A stretch of DNA of 64,000 nucleotides from Prostheceraeus crozeri (lineage: Eukaryota; Platyhelminthes; Polycladida; Euryleptidae), in NCBI GenBank assembly GCA_907163375.1, contig CAJQUW010004437.1:62001-126000 (forward strand). The letters are read 5' to 3'. A program made the position numbers and the translations under genes. This document shows, one piece after another, positions 21,061 through 32,436 of this stretch. Every line of letters begins with the position of its first letter. The first letter of the stretch is position 1. A model generated the notes under the pieces. That model was not told the DNA's origin. It saw only the letters and a program-made list of their open reading frames with translations, and searched no databases.

Positions 21061-22140
21061 ATCCAAACAGACTTTTCTTTGCCCCCTTTGCAAGCGGTCG
21101 CTATATTCTCTCTGCAGGGCTCAACTTTAGGGTCCGGCGAAGTCCTTACCGACCGGCAGTCCGGTCCCGTAGAGGTGGCCATATTAGTTGCAAGACGGAA
21201 CAACATGGGGCGGCTTACCCCCGTCCGTCTAATTGCATCCCTAATTCGGCCTGTGGGCCCAATTTCGTGGCCGGAGCCAACAATGACCCATGGCATCGCC
21301 CCTGAGGCTGTAAGTGATGCCTCAACTTGGCAAAATTTTGTACAAAAGGCTACACGCCGCCCAAGGGACGTGGATATCACCCACGTACTGGTAAAAAGTA
21401 TGGCCGCCCTAGTCTGGGCACGGACAATTCCGTGCCTCAAGGCTGTGGCGGCATCGAAGGTCAGCATCCCTCCGTGGGATATAAGACTCCGATGCCCCGC
21501 CATCTTGCAGGTCCTAGCAAGATGGAAAGAGCAGGCATACCTGCTACCCTGCGCGGATGTCCACCGCCATTTTCAAAGTAGGAGACAAAAGCCAAGAAAA
21601 GCGCCCATATTGCGTTTTTTGTGCCCTAAAAGATGCGGCTGTAATTATGGCCGCCTCAAACGAGGAAACGGTCCCGTTGACCGCAATGCCCGACTTCGCC
21701 CCCTGCCCAAAGAGGATAACCGTCCCACCTCCCCGGTGGAAATGGACATGGGACCGTATGTCGTCCCCGCCATCTCATGGGCGGAAATGGACGACGATCA
21801 GGGCACACCTGACTCAAAGCGGCAGCCCATCTTGGGGATACGGCGCTTCGTGCTACGAGGGGCCGGGTACGTCCCGACCCTCTCAACATGGGAGCCACAC
21901 GAGGTGGAAGAAATAATAACAGCCGCCGCCTTCATGGCCTACCGATCAAGGGATGGACGCAAAAGACAATGGTCGGTCATTACAGACCGTGTACCGGCCC
22001 ATGCCGATATTGGCCGCGGGCTGAGATGCGCCCGTCGAAGGTGCTGCTGGTGGGGGCGCATCGTCTTTCAGCCCCGTCACAAGCCATTGACTTCCAACTG
22101 CCCCACCTCCGGTCCCAAGCATGTGAGAGGAGGTGTGTCA
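21061..22140 (+). other. GC-rich block with 354-residue ORF of unknown nature
   Basis: The composition changes abruptly to GC-rich compared with the rest of the window. ORF 21079-22143 (+) is long, but overlapping ORFs in other frames (21557-21916 and 21327-21581 on plus, 21030-21503 on minus) are long too, as expected by chance in GC-rich DNA. The 21557-21916 frame has RPYCVFCALKDAAV and a later CPKR, a possible zinc motif; I do not recognise the family. It may be an inserted or captured sequence in the place where env normally sits. No function is assigned. Confidence 0.35.
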
Positions 22141-22509
22141 TGAAGGCATGAGCATATGTCATGAGCATGCCCCATATAATAGGGGACTATATAATAGCTG
22201 CTCGCCCAGTAGGAGCAAACTGCTTCAACTGTGTGGGGGCAGCTATAGTCTTGCCGGTTGCATTCCGGCCGTCAATTGACTGGCTCGTGCCCATAGCCGA
22301 GACCCTTCTGGAACTCTTTCCCCGGTTCCCTTGGGTCATCATTGGACCAAGGGCTGTCCCTTTCCGGGTGTCCGCCCGATTCCCGTCTTGTGTCGTCTTC
22401 TCCCAGCGGCACTTCGGTGTCCCCTCGAGACTCGGAGACATTTGTAATTATGTTATAAATAAATACAAAGTTTAGTAAATTCTACACCGTATTTCATTTC
22501 TCCGTTTCA
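22134..22509 (+). repeat. Possible truncated LTR or 3' end of another retroelement
   Basis: A purine run gtgagaggagg (22123-22133) is followed by tgtgtcatgaaggc, a TATA-like ctatataatagc (about 22188), an aataaa-type signal (about 22458-22464) and a terminus tccgtttca. This order resembles polypurine tract plus LTR. No matching second copy was found in the window, so it is tentative. Confidence 0.3.
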
Positions 22510-23215
22510 TGTATAAAGTATCGTGTGACGTCACCAACTGGTTTTAGCCTACATGTACTTGTCTTTATAGTATTTCGTTTTCTCGACTACGCACATCGCA
22601 TTTACGTTTTAGTAAGCATATGCCTCAACCACAGTTCACTGTGCTCGCGTTTCTGTATTCCTTTCAGACACAAGTCGACGTGGACGTCGCTTTTCGAAGA
22701 GGATGGATATTGTGATGTGCTACTTGGCCTCATGTCGGGAACATCTAACTGAGTGTAATAACATTGTGGACATTACAAAAATAATTGGAACATTGGTGGA
22801 AGGAATATCCGTAAATTAAAGTTGCAAGAGTACAAGAGGAAAGGTCATCGGTCATCTAAATGTTCTCCAACTTAGTGTGTACCATTAAGTGATGTAATCA
22901 TGAACAAGTCAAATTACCACTATCACACACTATTTGTGGGACGTGAGAGAGATGATATCAGAATGGCGACAGTACCACCCAAAAAAGTGACCATGGTCAT
23001 GGCAGTGGAAATAAGCAAAGACAGTTCAAACATTTTTCTCTCCAGAGATGGCGACTTACACTTGTGTGGTCAGGGAGAACCAATATTGGGATGTTGACAG
23101 AATTGCTTACAAAGTACTGACGTGTTAATGGAAATAGTGATAATCACCAATTAGCTATCTTATAGACCCGACTAAAAAAGCTTTTAAGATGGCGTCTTAC
23201 ACTTGTGTGGTCAGG

Positions 23216-24064
23216 CAGGAAGCATGATCAAGTGACAAAAAATTTGACGACTTAGGATGAAGCAGCTTTTGGTACTTTTTGATACCCTGATTTCAAAAAT
23301 CATAGTGGTGCAAATCATCTATTGGCTCCTTTCGAGATATAGGGCCATGAATATTCTGACAACCAATCAGAATCGAGGATTTCTATAATTCATGTAAAGT
23401 CTATTTAAAAAGCTTTTAAATGCAGTTTTAAGCTATAAATGTGATTATTTATACATTTTTAGACATTCTAGAATATTGTAGTGCATCCATTACGGATATA
23501 TCAGATGATATAGGAATTCTGACGGCCAATCAGAATCGAGTATTCTATGAATTTGAAATGTGCTAGGCCTACTCAAAACCCTACGAAGTTTAGACTTTAT
23601 TTATGTTATTTATTGAGGAATTACATAAATAGTGATGTTTTTTGATTTGCAACGATTATATACAGACAGTAAACATGATTGTAAACGAATAACAGTCTAA
23701 GAACTAATCAGAATTGAGTATTCGTATAATGCAGGAATATGCTTTTCTTAGAAATGTTGAAACATCAGCTACAATTCCGGCGCTGTGGCCTTGTGGTAGA
23801 GTGTTCGCTCTGTGTCCGGGAGACCTTGGTTCAAATCTTGGTCGGGTCAAACCTGAGACTTTTAAAATAGGTACACTCTGCATTCTTGCTAAACACTCAC
23901 TCAGCACGAAAGAGAATGAGAGTGGTAAATGACAACTCGGCCACATGGAAGAAAGGCTCCGTGCCTAATGTGCTTCCGAGTATAAACAACGTTCATTTTT
24001 TTCTATTCATTTGTAGGCCTATATGTATTTCTGTGGAATTTGTGCTGATTACTGCTGGATGTAG
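23216..24064 (+). repeat. Left ~850-bp terminal inverted repeat of copy 2
   Basis: It mirrors 26898-27756 with very few differences, including a tRNA-like SINE at 23779-23848. It lacks the outermost 9 bp seen on the right. Confidence 0.92.
23779..23848 (+). repeat. tRNA-derived SINE head (left arm)
   Basis: The sequence has pol III promoter boxes: an A-box-like tgtggccttgtggtagagtg and a B-box-like ggttcaaatc, followed by ttggtcgggtc. It reads as a tRNA-like module with a non-tRNA tail continuing to about 23990. The acceptor stem does not close and no CCA context is seen, so it is a SINE rather than a tRNA gene. The same unit lies inverted in the other arm (about 27116-27185). Confidence 0.7.
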
Positions 24065-24257
24065 GGCTTTGTCTTCGGAAATCTTTCAACTAGTGATAGT
24101 TATTTTAATTGTCAGTCATATTTATAACAATATACCGGTACCATTTAAAAACTAATTCCTTCAGCTTGTAACCGCATACAGTAGGGAAAAGTCCTTTTGT
24201 TAAACTATTTTTATTTGCATGAAACAACAACTTGAAATAAATGTGGTTCAATTTAAA

Positions 24258-26305
24258 TCAGATATGACGTCCATTGTATCGGACCGTGGTGTCAAATAGG
24301 TTTCTGTCAAAAGATGGGTGCACTCTTGAAACCTTCCCGCATTGAGTCCACAACGCGCCAAAGTCGGTATGCACGGCTTCTGAGGCTTGCTCTCCGTATT
24401 TTCCATAGGACGATTTCGTGAGGTTGCAAAACTGTCTGATGTGAACCATCACAATGTGGACAGCCGTGGTCACATTGATTCCAAGCCTGAAATACGAATC
24501 TGTGAATTTGTTTATGAATACCGCAAAATCTGGATGCAGTGACCGTCCGAAGCAACTTTCAACCACTAAATTGAAGTGAGAGAAAGCTTCAACGTATGGA
24601 AGTAACCAAGAGTCAGTCGGGTAAATGATATCTCTGAGGAAATCAGTCTTTTTCAATAAACAACGACACATATTTCCATTAAATTCACCTGAGTGCAATT
24701 TCGGTCTCGTCAGCCCCACTCTTCTGCTCCACTCTGTGGCAACTGCTTCTTTTTCTTCCTTTTTTCCTTTTTTTTCTTTTTCTTTTTCTGTCCTCGTTTC
24801 CAGTTCTGTGTACATCTTATTCGTCACACGGAGCAGAAGATGAAGCTCCGGTTGAGGCAACAAAGAAATGATCATCTCATGGCCATCCCCACTGATCAAC
24901 AAAGGATTCGTGCAATTGTTGAAGTCCTTGGCACAAGATTTATGCTTGGAATTTTTGAATTTTCGTGAATCCTAACAGACCCCAGCGTGCGTATAACGGA
25001 AGATCTGCACTTGCAAACATCATTGAAGTTGTCCTTGGAAGCTTGGCAATATACGCAGGGATGAGTGCTTCCATGGGTCTGGATTCCGGTCACTATGTTG
25101 ATCATTTTGAGATCCATGGCCATGGTGAATTTGCTTTGTAGGTTCTCTATTTCCAACAAATCGAAAACTGACTTCACATTCTGATAGCTCTCCTTGAAGT
25201 CGGGAACTATGGCTAGCACAAAGAGATGCTTAACACTCGAATCAGTGAATCTAGTTGATGAACCAGAAGCATTGTCATCAGTAATCATGGACATACACAC
25301 CTTGAAGAATCCAGCTCCACCGTCAGCTCCTATTTTCATAAGGACGTCGTTGCAATCTAATTCACGGATCTGAAAGATATAATCAACAAAGCGAATGACA
25401 TCATTGCAATAAACTACAGGAAGTTTTAAGTCATCGTCCACAATAACTTGTCCCAATGATAAGAAATTGGAAAGACTTTTTTCGCGATTGATGAAGTATC
25501 GCTCGCAATTTCCATCAATAGAATTCCTCCCAGCTGACTTCCGAATGAAAGGACAAATAATCGTCTTCATTTCAACATTAGATGCACCCAAGGATATCTG
25601 TAACTCATTCAAGGTCTCAGAATGAAAATTAGGCTCTTGTCTAGCTTTGCTATCACTCATTGAGATTTTCAATGAATTTGGACTCTTTGTAGCGAACGAA
25701 ATTTGCTCAGGTTGGCCACTCTCCCTCAACATTCCCCGAATCAACTCTTCAGCTATCAAATCCTGGCTTCTCTGATCCTCGGTACTGACGATCGCCGTCA
25801 AGTTGCTCCGCAGAGTCGAAATGTTACGAGAATGCGAGAGTCCGCGATGTATAGTGGAATAACAGGATGTACATATTTTTGCCCTGGACGAACGGGGCAT
25901 AAAAGACTTCTGATCTATTGATGGAGGACGACCTACTTTTCGTTTTGGAGCAACAGTACCTTTACATCTTGCGACGTCACACATCTGACAAGGACAGACA
26001 GGAAAGGGATCTTGGCTTGTAGCCGTAAGACGGATGGAAGAAACGAGACTGCTGAAATCATGGACTTCCGGAAGAGTATTGACATCTTTCTTGTCTTGGC
26101 TTATTTCTAACAAATCATTTCGACATTTTGAACAAATTCCATTCGGTAGTATGCAGTCATCCGCATTGTAATTTTCTATGAAGAATCTCTTAATTCTATC
26201 TACGATGACATTGGTTACATCATATTTGGCTTTCTCAAAGCAAACGATGCAAACCCGGCGGCGGTTCTCTTCATGAGTTCCTGGTCTCCTACCATTAGCA
26301 CTCAT
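24258..26305 (-). pseudogene. RAG1-like DDE transposase, one frameshift
   Basis: It reads from MSANGRRPG (26305) to RYNGRHI (24258) in two frames. The zinc ladder matches copy 1: RVCIVC, ILPNGICSKC, CPCQMC, the GRP-type KVGRPPS, then CTSC. The catalytic layout also matches: GADGGAG, AMDLKM with 18 residues before CVYC, HIVMVH, then GEQASEAVH. Overall similarity to copy 1 is moderate, so this is a different family. A break near 24950-24975, where copy 1 has about six more residues, shifts the frame between RTLGSVR and CAKDFNNC. A charged Glu/Lys repeat (EKEKEKKGKKEEKE) replaces a short loop after the ELHLLL block. All recognisable key residues survive, so inactivation looks recent. Confidence 0.87.
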
Positions 26306-26897
26306 TTCGTAGAAATAAAGAAGACCCAAAAATGTAAACGAACAATGTAACCGCAAGAATTAGAACAGAGCTGCCTTAATTACGCACTCGATAATAAACA
26401 GACTGGCGCCAACTAGCTGTCAATAATCAATTAGCAGCTGCAAACCACGAACGTGCGCGCATCCAAAAATCAATGCAGTCTTCGCTTTAATTGCTTTACG
26501 TCAAACACATCAAGACAGTACGTGCGCATTTGTAATGCTTGTGTTCAATGCATAGTCAGCTCATGATGGCTGACTACCTATCCACACGCTACCACTACAC
26601 AACTGAAAACTTCCCAACCTCTTTCGTATAATGGTTAAGCATTAATAATAACGTGTGATGATGATTTTATTATAAATAGTATTAAGAAGAATTTCTAAAG
26701 CTTAGTTTTCGTATGAATAATCACACGTGATTTTTTTAGATGACATGTCTTAATTTAATAGGTTTTCGACTAGTAGACAATAATTTATTATTATAGGCCT
26801 ACTGATTAGCACGAATGTTTCACAAAAATGCAAATGAATTGTAACCCTATTGTTCTTCGAGGATAAATAAAGAATTACATACATACATACACACACA

Positions 26898-27756
26898 CTA
26901 CATCCAGCAGTGATCAGCACAAATTCCACAGAAATACATATAGGCCTACAAATGAATAGAAAAAAAATGAACGTTGTTTATACTCGGAAGCACATTAGGC
27001 ACGGAGCCTTTCTTCCATGTGGCCGAGTTGTCATTTACCACTCTCATTCTCTTTCGTGCTGAGTGAGTGTTTAGCAAGAATGCAGAGTGTACCTATTTTA
27101 AAAGTCTCAGGTTTGACCCGACCAAGATTTGAACCAAGGTCTCCCGGACACAGAGAGAACACTCTACCACAAGGCCACAGCGCCGGAATTGTAGCTGATG
27201 TTTCAACATTTCTAAGAAAAGCATATTCCTGCATTATACGAATACTCAATTCTGATTAGTTCTTAGACTGTTATTCGTTTACAATCATGTTTACTGTCTG
27301 TATATAATCATTGCAAATCAAAAAACATCACTATTTATGTAATTCCTCAATAAATAACATAAATAAAGTCTAAACTTCGTAGGGTTTTGAGTAGGCCTAG
27401 CACATTTCAAATTCATAGAATACTCGATTCTGATTGGCCGTCAGAATTCCTATATCATCTGATATATCCGTAATGGATGCACTACAATATTCTAGAATGT
27501 CTAAAAATGTATAAATAATCACATTTATAGCTTAAAACTGCATTTAAAAGCTTTTTAAATAGACTTTACATGAATTATAGAAATCCTCGATTCTGATTGG
27601 TTGTCAGAATATTCATGGCCCTATATCTCGAAAGGAGCCAATAGATGATTTGCACCACTATGATTTTTGAAATCAGGGTATCAAAAAGTACCAAAAGCTG
27701 CTTCATCCTAAGTCGTCAAATTTTTTGTCACTTGATCATGCTTCCTGCCACCCGCG
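26898..27756 (-). repeat. Right ~859-bp terminal inverted repeat of copy 2
   Basis: Mirror of the left arm. Its outer end has a heptamer-like CGCGGGT, a 23-bp spacer and aaaaaattt (reverse complement of about 27718-27756). A short (catacata/caca)n microsatellite at 26878-26897 adjoins its inner edge. Confidence 0.92.
27116..27185 (-). repeat. tRNA-derived SINE head (right arm)
   Basis: Mirror copy of the SINE head at 23779-23848, carried inside the right inverted repeat of RAG1-like copy 2. The minus- or plus-strand ORFs here (PRFEPRSPGHR) are shadows of the tRNA-like sequence. Confidence 0.7.
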
Positions 27757-29033
27757 CAGGGAGAACCAGTATTGGGATGTTGACAGAATTGCTTACAAAG
27801 TACTGACGTGTTAATGGAAATAGTGATAATCACCAATTAGCTATCTTATGGACCCGACTAAAAAAGCTTTTAAGATGGCGTCTTACACTTGTGTGGTCAG
27901 GGAGAACCAGTATTGGGATGTTGACAGAATTGCTTACAAAGTACTGACGTGTTAATGGAAATAGTGATAATCACCAATTAGCTATCTTATGGACCCGACT
28001 AAGAATCCCAGAGCTGTGAGTGGATGGCCAATGGTTCGAGAAGAAATTACTTTATAAAGCGATACAGATGCTTGGACGGGACATTCGATTCCGGCTAGTA
28101 TGCTTGCTCGTGCTTTGATTCGGGCTTCGGTCAGACGTGACTTGGACTTTGGTCGAAGTGACTGGTTTTAGTTAGTCAGTCTTGCCTGGCTATCGGGAGA
28201 GAAACTTTTTGGAGTGACACATCAAACGGAGAGATAAGACGGTGGTAACGTATACGATCAATTCCATACTCTAACATTGACAAGGACTTCCTCGTAATCT
28301 GTAGCAGCAACTTCCTAGATAATCTCTGGCTATCTAGTTCTGTTTTAGTCGCCAGCATTTTTCTTGTCATAATTATATACATATTATCTTTCCGTTGAAT
28401 AGCGAGTGCTATATTTATATTCTATTTAACTTGTTTTTGATCTTATTGTCAGAGCAGTAGCAGGCAGCCCGGGAGTCAGAAAAGGGACTTGCAAGAAATC
28501 GGTAGTAGGATACACTCAATTACATTACCCTTTTACCGACACCCGGCCCGAACCGGATCTTGGAATCAAGTCTGGTCGTGCACGTTTCACAGGACCATCG
28601 TTATCAGCAAGAGTTAGTGCGTGAACTTAATTTCCCTACTTCAAATTAATATTCGTAGCGGAGTCGCCTGTCCTTTCGCCTCAGACTGATAGCGCTTAAA
28701 GTCGAGAGCGATAGTAAGAGGAGTTCAGTTTACTTGAATTATTTAGGAAGCTTGGGCTCACCAAGCGCACTTATAACACTGATCAAGAATTAGGAATAGT
28801 GTATACAGTTAACGAATCTCGAGTAGACCTGTACCTACAGTCAGACTGAAATAAATAACTCCGTAAATTGACTTCCGAAGGCACTCCATATTGTCGTCTC
28901 ACTACTATATCTTCCAAGTAACGTTGATCAAATAACTTAAGATCATCATTCAAAAACGCTATCAATATCATCACTTAAAAACATTACAGTTTTAAAAATA
29001 TTATAGCTATATATATTAAAAACGTTACACTAT

Positions 29034-31689
29034 TACCTTAAGAAATGGTACTCGAAACTTGGTTTGCCAGTTTGATAGACCATTCATTTGTTCCATGACT
29101 TTGAACAATGACGCAATGGTCATACGAAAATTGCACGCTGCTTAATTTACAACTCAGGAATGATGATAACATGCAATCGTAGATAAATCAGATTAAAAAA
29201 ATATTATGACATCAACTAATGCCATAAAAACATCAATTTATCAACCTTCTATTTCAAATAGCAGCGAAAGGTTTTAACCTATCAAAGAAGGTTGCTGATG
29301 AGGATCCGTTTTTGTTTACCCTTCAGTCAATAAGGTGTTTCACATGGATTAATTGTACAACATAGGCAGAGAGACCTATGAACGCCCAAACATATTGGAC
29401 TTATTCTTTTCCGAGCTCTCAGAAGATTTGAAATGCATATGCTTTTGCTGATAGAGGTTCGAAGCTGATATTTGAGCTCACAGGGTGGTCACACTATATA
29501 GAAGTGACTTGGAAGTTTCTATAATGTGCAACCATCCACGCCACGCCCGAAATTCTTCGCCGCCCCGCACCGAAGATCATCGAAGTTGATAGTTGCTCTC
29601 AGGGTTGGTCACACTTGATAGTTGTGCTCGTTATACACTGTAGTAGCTTGATTGACGTTTGAAGTCGGCAACGGAAACGTCAGTTTAAGCATTTGATTTG
29701 CCAATTGCTCAACTATCAGCTCTCATGTGTGAACATATCTTAATGATGTCATTTGATGTACCGGTGCAACACTGAAAAAGAAATATACATGTAGATCCAT
29801 ATGTGATGAAGATTTTTCAAATTTCAAAAAGAAGGAATGCACCCAATAAAATTGACCAAAAACGGTGTTATAAAAGTATACATTAAAAAAGGAATGATTC
29901 ATACGAACTGCGTGTAGAACAATAATCCTTACAAATATCTTGAATAAATGCAAAAGGATATACGGTACTCGATTGTAAATTACGAGACAAAATTATATAC
30001 ACAAACACATTATCACCGAAATGTTATGTACGAAATGAAATATGCAAAATGCCGATGGTAATAGGTAGGCCTACATCGGCAACACTATTATTACCTGTGC
30101 ACAATCTGCTCATCTATGAGAATTATAGAACATGATGAGAACTACATGTAGAGATCCTCAGTTTTCAAGCACAAAGGTCCAATATGACAAGCAAATGATT
30201 TTATTGCTCAGATATTGTCATCAACAGAAAATGAAGATGGTCTCAAAATTAAATAAAAGCGTGCATAAGATAATTCAAACGTAAAATTAGCAGCCCTTTC
30301 AAATGCGAGGAACTCCATGATTATACTCATTTCGAATCAGCAACCAGGCTGTTATACAAATGCCTGGCTACATACGTAAATAACACATCATCGAATTTCC
30401 TAATTCTCATTAACACACCTTTATACGGTCAACTCACATGCCATTAATCAACTCAAATTTTGTTGCCTTTCGCTGAACGTTTAGGGTCGGCATTTTCAAT
30501 AGTATGGCTGCAGTTTTCTGTTGGTAGCACTATTCTTATGGTCAAAAAGAGCCATTTACACTAGCCGTTAGAAACTTACACAAAACTTCAATGAGCTTTG
30601 ATAAGGTACTTGCAATTTTCATAATCAATTTAATCCGCTAGAATTATTGAAAGTTATTGATAATGTCGTGTTAGCATTGCACATCAGGCTATTGCTGAAT
30701 TTGATATTTTGCGTGAAAGAAATCATGAAATTTGCCCTTTCAAAACGCTAATTGCTAATTTATCATTGCAGAGTATCAAAAAGTCCAGCCTCTTCCATCT
30801 CAAACGATCCTTTTCTTCTCAGGTGTTTCTGTTGCATGTCAGAAAACATGCAAAGGGACAGCTTCTTTACAAAATCTAAAATTATACATATTTCTACAAG
30901 GAGTTGTATTAATCTGACTACAATTCCATACTTGTTTTTGCAAAGGGATGAATTTCCTTTGTAATTGCAAATAGTGTCAAGACAACTCGATCTTTCACCA
31001 TATCAAAGTTGCATTATCAAAGATTCTAGAATCACGGATTCATAGGAGACAATTAACAAAGCCACTTAGTTGTTGTTGACTATTTTGACAGTCTATACTG
31101 TATCCTAGCATCATTCTTACCCCGGGGCTTCAGACTTGACTTGCGTTATCTCTAATACAGTATATGGAGAAGACAGACGTGATCTCATAAAACTTCTTTT
31201 TATTTTTCATTTTGTTTTCATCAGTCTTTGAATCCAATAATCAGAATTTATATTTGCTTTTCTGGCGCATATTTGTATATAATTTTAAATAAAAAAATTC
31301 ATTCTTTCAAGACGATATCTTTAATGACCATGGCCACGTCGCATCTCTATCGTGGTTAACATGCGAAGTAATTAGGACAATAAATTGGTTTGAAACATGC
31401 CAACGTGAATAAAAATCAATGCATCCTTGATGTGATTATTGTTTCAGGAGTCAAGTTAACATTCGATAAAAAGAGCTATCACGCAATAAGCATTCGCTGA
31501 CCTTTGGCATCATAGATATCAGGTAGTTGAAAGTCATAAGAGACGTTAATTGAATAAACCTTCTATTTATATACAGAGTAAGGGATTCAGACATTTAATA
31601 CATGCAATTTCTAAGATGCAGTAGGTAAATCATAACTGTGCATGGACTTTCTCAAAATACAAAAGTTAAATAAAGTAAATCGAGACTGG
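29034..31689. other. AT-rich spacer with a repeat fragment
   Basis: No gene is recognised. Positions about 29440-29745 hold words shared with 2440-2765 (tgatagttg, ggtcacact, agctctcatgtgtgaacata, ttaa), a second member of that dispersed family. The ORF at 29723-29953 has no motif. Confidence 0.45.
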
Positions 31690-31803
31690 ATAGATTGATT
31701 AGTAACTTGATCTTTAGAACAGCATTAAACTAAGTGTGAAGTCTTCTGTGACCAGACACTTACCATCATGCTCTTCTAAAGATCAAGTTACTAATCAATC
31801 AAT
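31690..31803. repeat. Small hairpin element
   Basis: Arms of about 33 bp (gattgattagtaacttgatc at 31693-31712 and its inverse at about 31780-31799) enclose about 50 bp. The shape is that of a tiny palindromic MITE; no TSD was resolved. Confidence 0.55.
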
Positions 31804-32436
31804 CCGGCACAGCTACATTTATGAGCTTCCCATCTTTTCCTACATTCCTTTCATACTTTTCTATAGTCCTCCTTTCTTTTTGTGACAACCACTATGTCAG
31901 GACGCCTTGCTTGCATACGTAGCGGTCACTTATTATTTTGAAGTCTCAAAAAGTATTCATGATGTTCGCTTTAATAACTGTTTCTGGCGAACGTTTCCAG
32001 TATTAGTCAATTGCGTGTAATCTCAAATTCTCGACAGATGCTCCAATGTATTATCCTCGCCACTTTGTTGTGTCGCTAGAGAAAGTCTGTCGAAGCCATA
32101 GAGATATAGATTTTTTTGCGCGTGGTTTAATCTGGAGCGGACATAATCCTATCCCAATGGTAGCATGCGACAGAATTTCAACGATCAGATTGCAGCAAGG
32201 CCTGTCAAGTGAAAAGTGCGCATCTTTGACTCAGTTTTCCTCTGTGATAAAGTCGACAAATGGAGATATTATTATTCACAACGTTTGACACTTTACGATC
32301 CAAATTTACTGACTGTGTGCGTTTGATGTGGTGTCAATGTTCTAGTTCGTCAGAATTCAGGCTTCAATTTGCATTGAGTTCAATGAAATGTTGAACTTAA
32401 TGCCCCTCGAGACTAGTTCTGATTGACCGTAACCAT
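31804..32436. other. Spacer, nothing recognised
   Basis: The ORF at 32046-32288 shows no family feature. Confidence 0.4.

Larger units (their letters stand above)
23216..27756 (-). mobile_element. RAG1-like DNA transposon, copy 2, long-armed
   Basis: A 4541-bp insertion in the 3' LTR. The inverted arms are 23216-24064 and 26898-27756. The right terminus reads, as reverse complement, CGCGGGTGGCAGGAAGC. The left arm begins at CAGGAAGC, so its first 9 bp are lost. The host LTR shows cagg on both sides (23212-23215 and 27757-27760) where the empty LTR has one, which fits a 4-bp TSD as in copy 1. Both families end C(A/G)CGG(T/G)T and match at 10 of the first 16 positions. Inside is one transposase gene on the minus strand with a frame break. 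Each arm contains the same tRNA-derived SINE. Confidence 0.9.
23048..28008 (+). repeat. 141-bp tandem units in the 3' LTR
   Basis: A unit containing cttacacttgtgtggtcagg and gacgtgttaatgg is repeated three times at a 141-bp period. The second unit was hit by RAG1-like copy 2 (23216-27756). Units 1 and 2 are joined by actaaaaaagcttttaagat, which the single-unit 5' LTR lacks. Confidence 0.88.
22711..29029 (+). repeat. 3' LTR (split by RAG1-like copy 2)
   Basis: LTR sequence lies at 22711-23215 and 27761-29029 and totals 1774 bp. It is preceded by a weak purine-rich tract (cgaagaggatgga). It holds three copies of a 141-bp unit (units repeat from cagg at 23071, 23212 and, after the insertion, gagaacc at 27761 and 27902), against one in the 5' LTR. 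Confidence 0.93.
5294..29033 (+). mobile_element. Ty3/Gypsy-type LTR retrotransposon with nested insertions
   Basis: The element runs from TGTGATGTG at 5298 to AACGTTACA at 29029, flanked by a 4-bp duplication ctat (5294-5297 and 29030-29033). Both LTRs carry large later insertions. After removing 5407-10376 the 5' LTR is 1492 bp. After removing 23216-27760 the 3' LTR is 1774 bp. The difference, 282 bp, equals two extra 141-bp tandem units, which confirms the boundaries independently. A primer binding site follows the 5' LTR by 2 bp. The order inside is gag, envelope-like gene, protease, RT, RNase H, integrase. Long shared LTR stretches differ by only zero to two bases per 200 bp, although the first 109 bp differ more. 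The insertion therefore looks fairly young despite several breaks in pol. Confidence 0.92.

Noticed and set aside
21030-21503. Minus-strand 157-residue ORF
   Set aside because: It lies in GC-rich DNA where all frames are open by chance, and overlaps longer plus-strand ORFs. No motif.
23779-23848. A functional tRNA gene
   Set aside because: A-box and B-box words are present, but the acceptor stem does not close, and the same unit occurs inverted inside the other arm of a transposon with a non-tRNA tail. It is a SINE.
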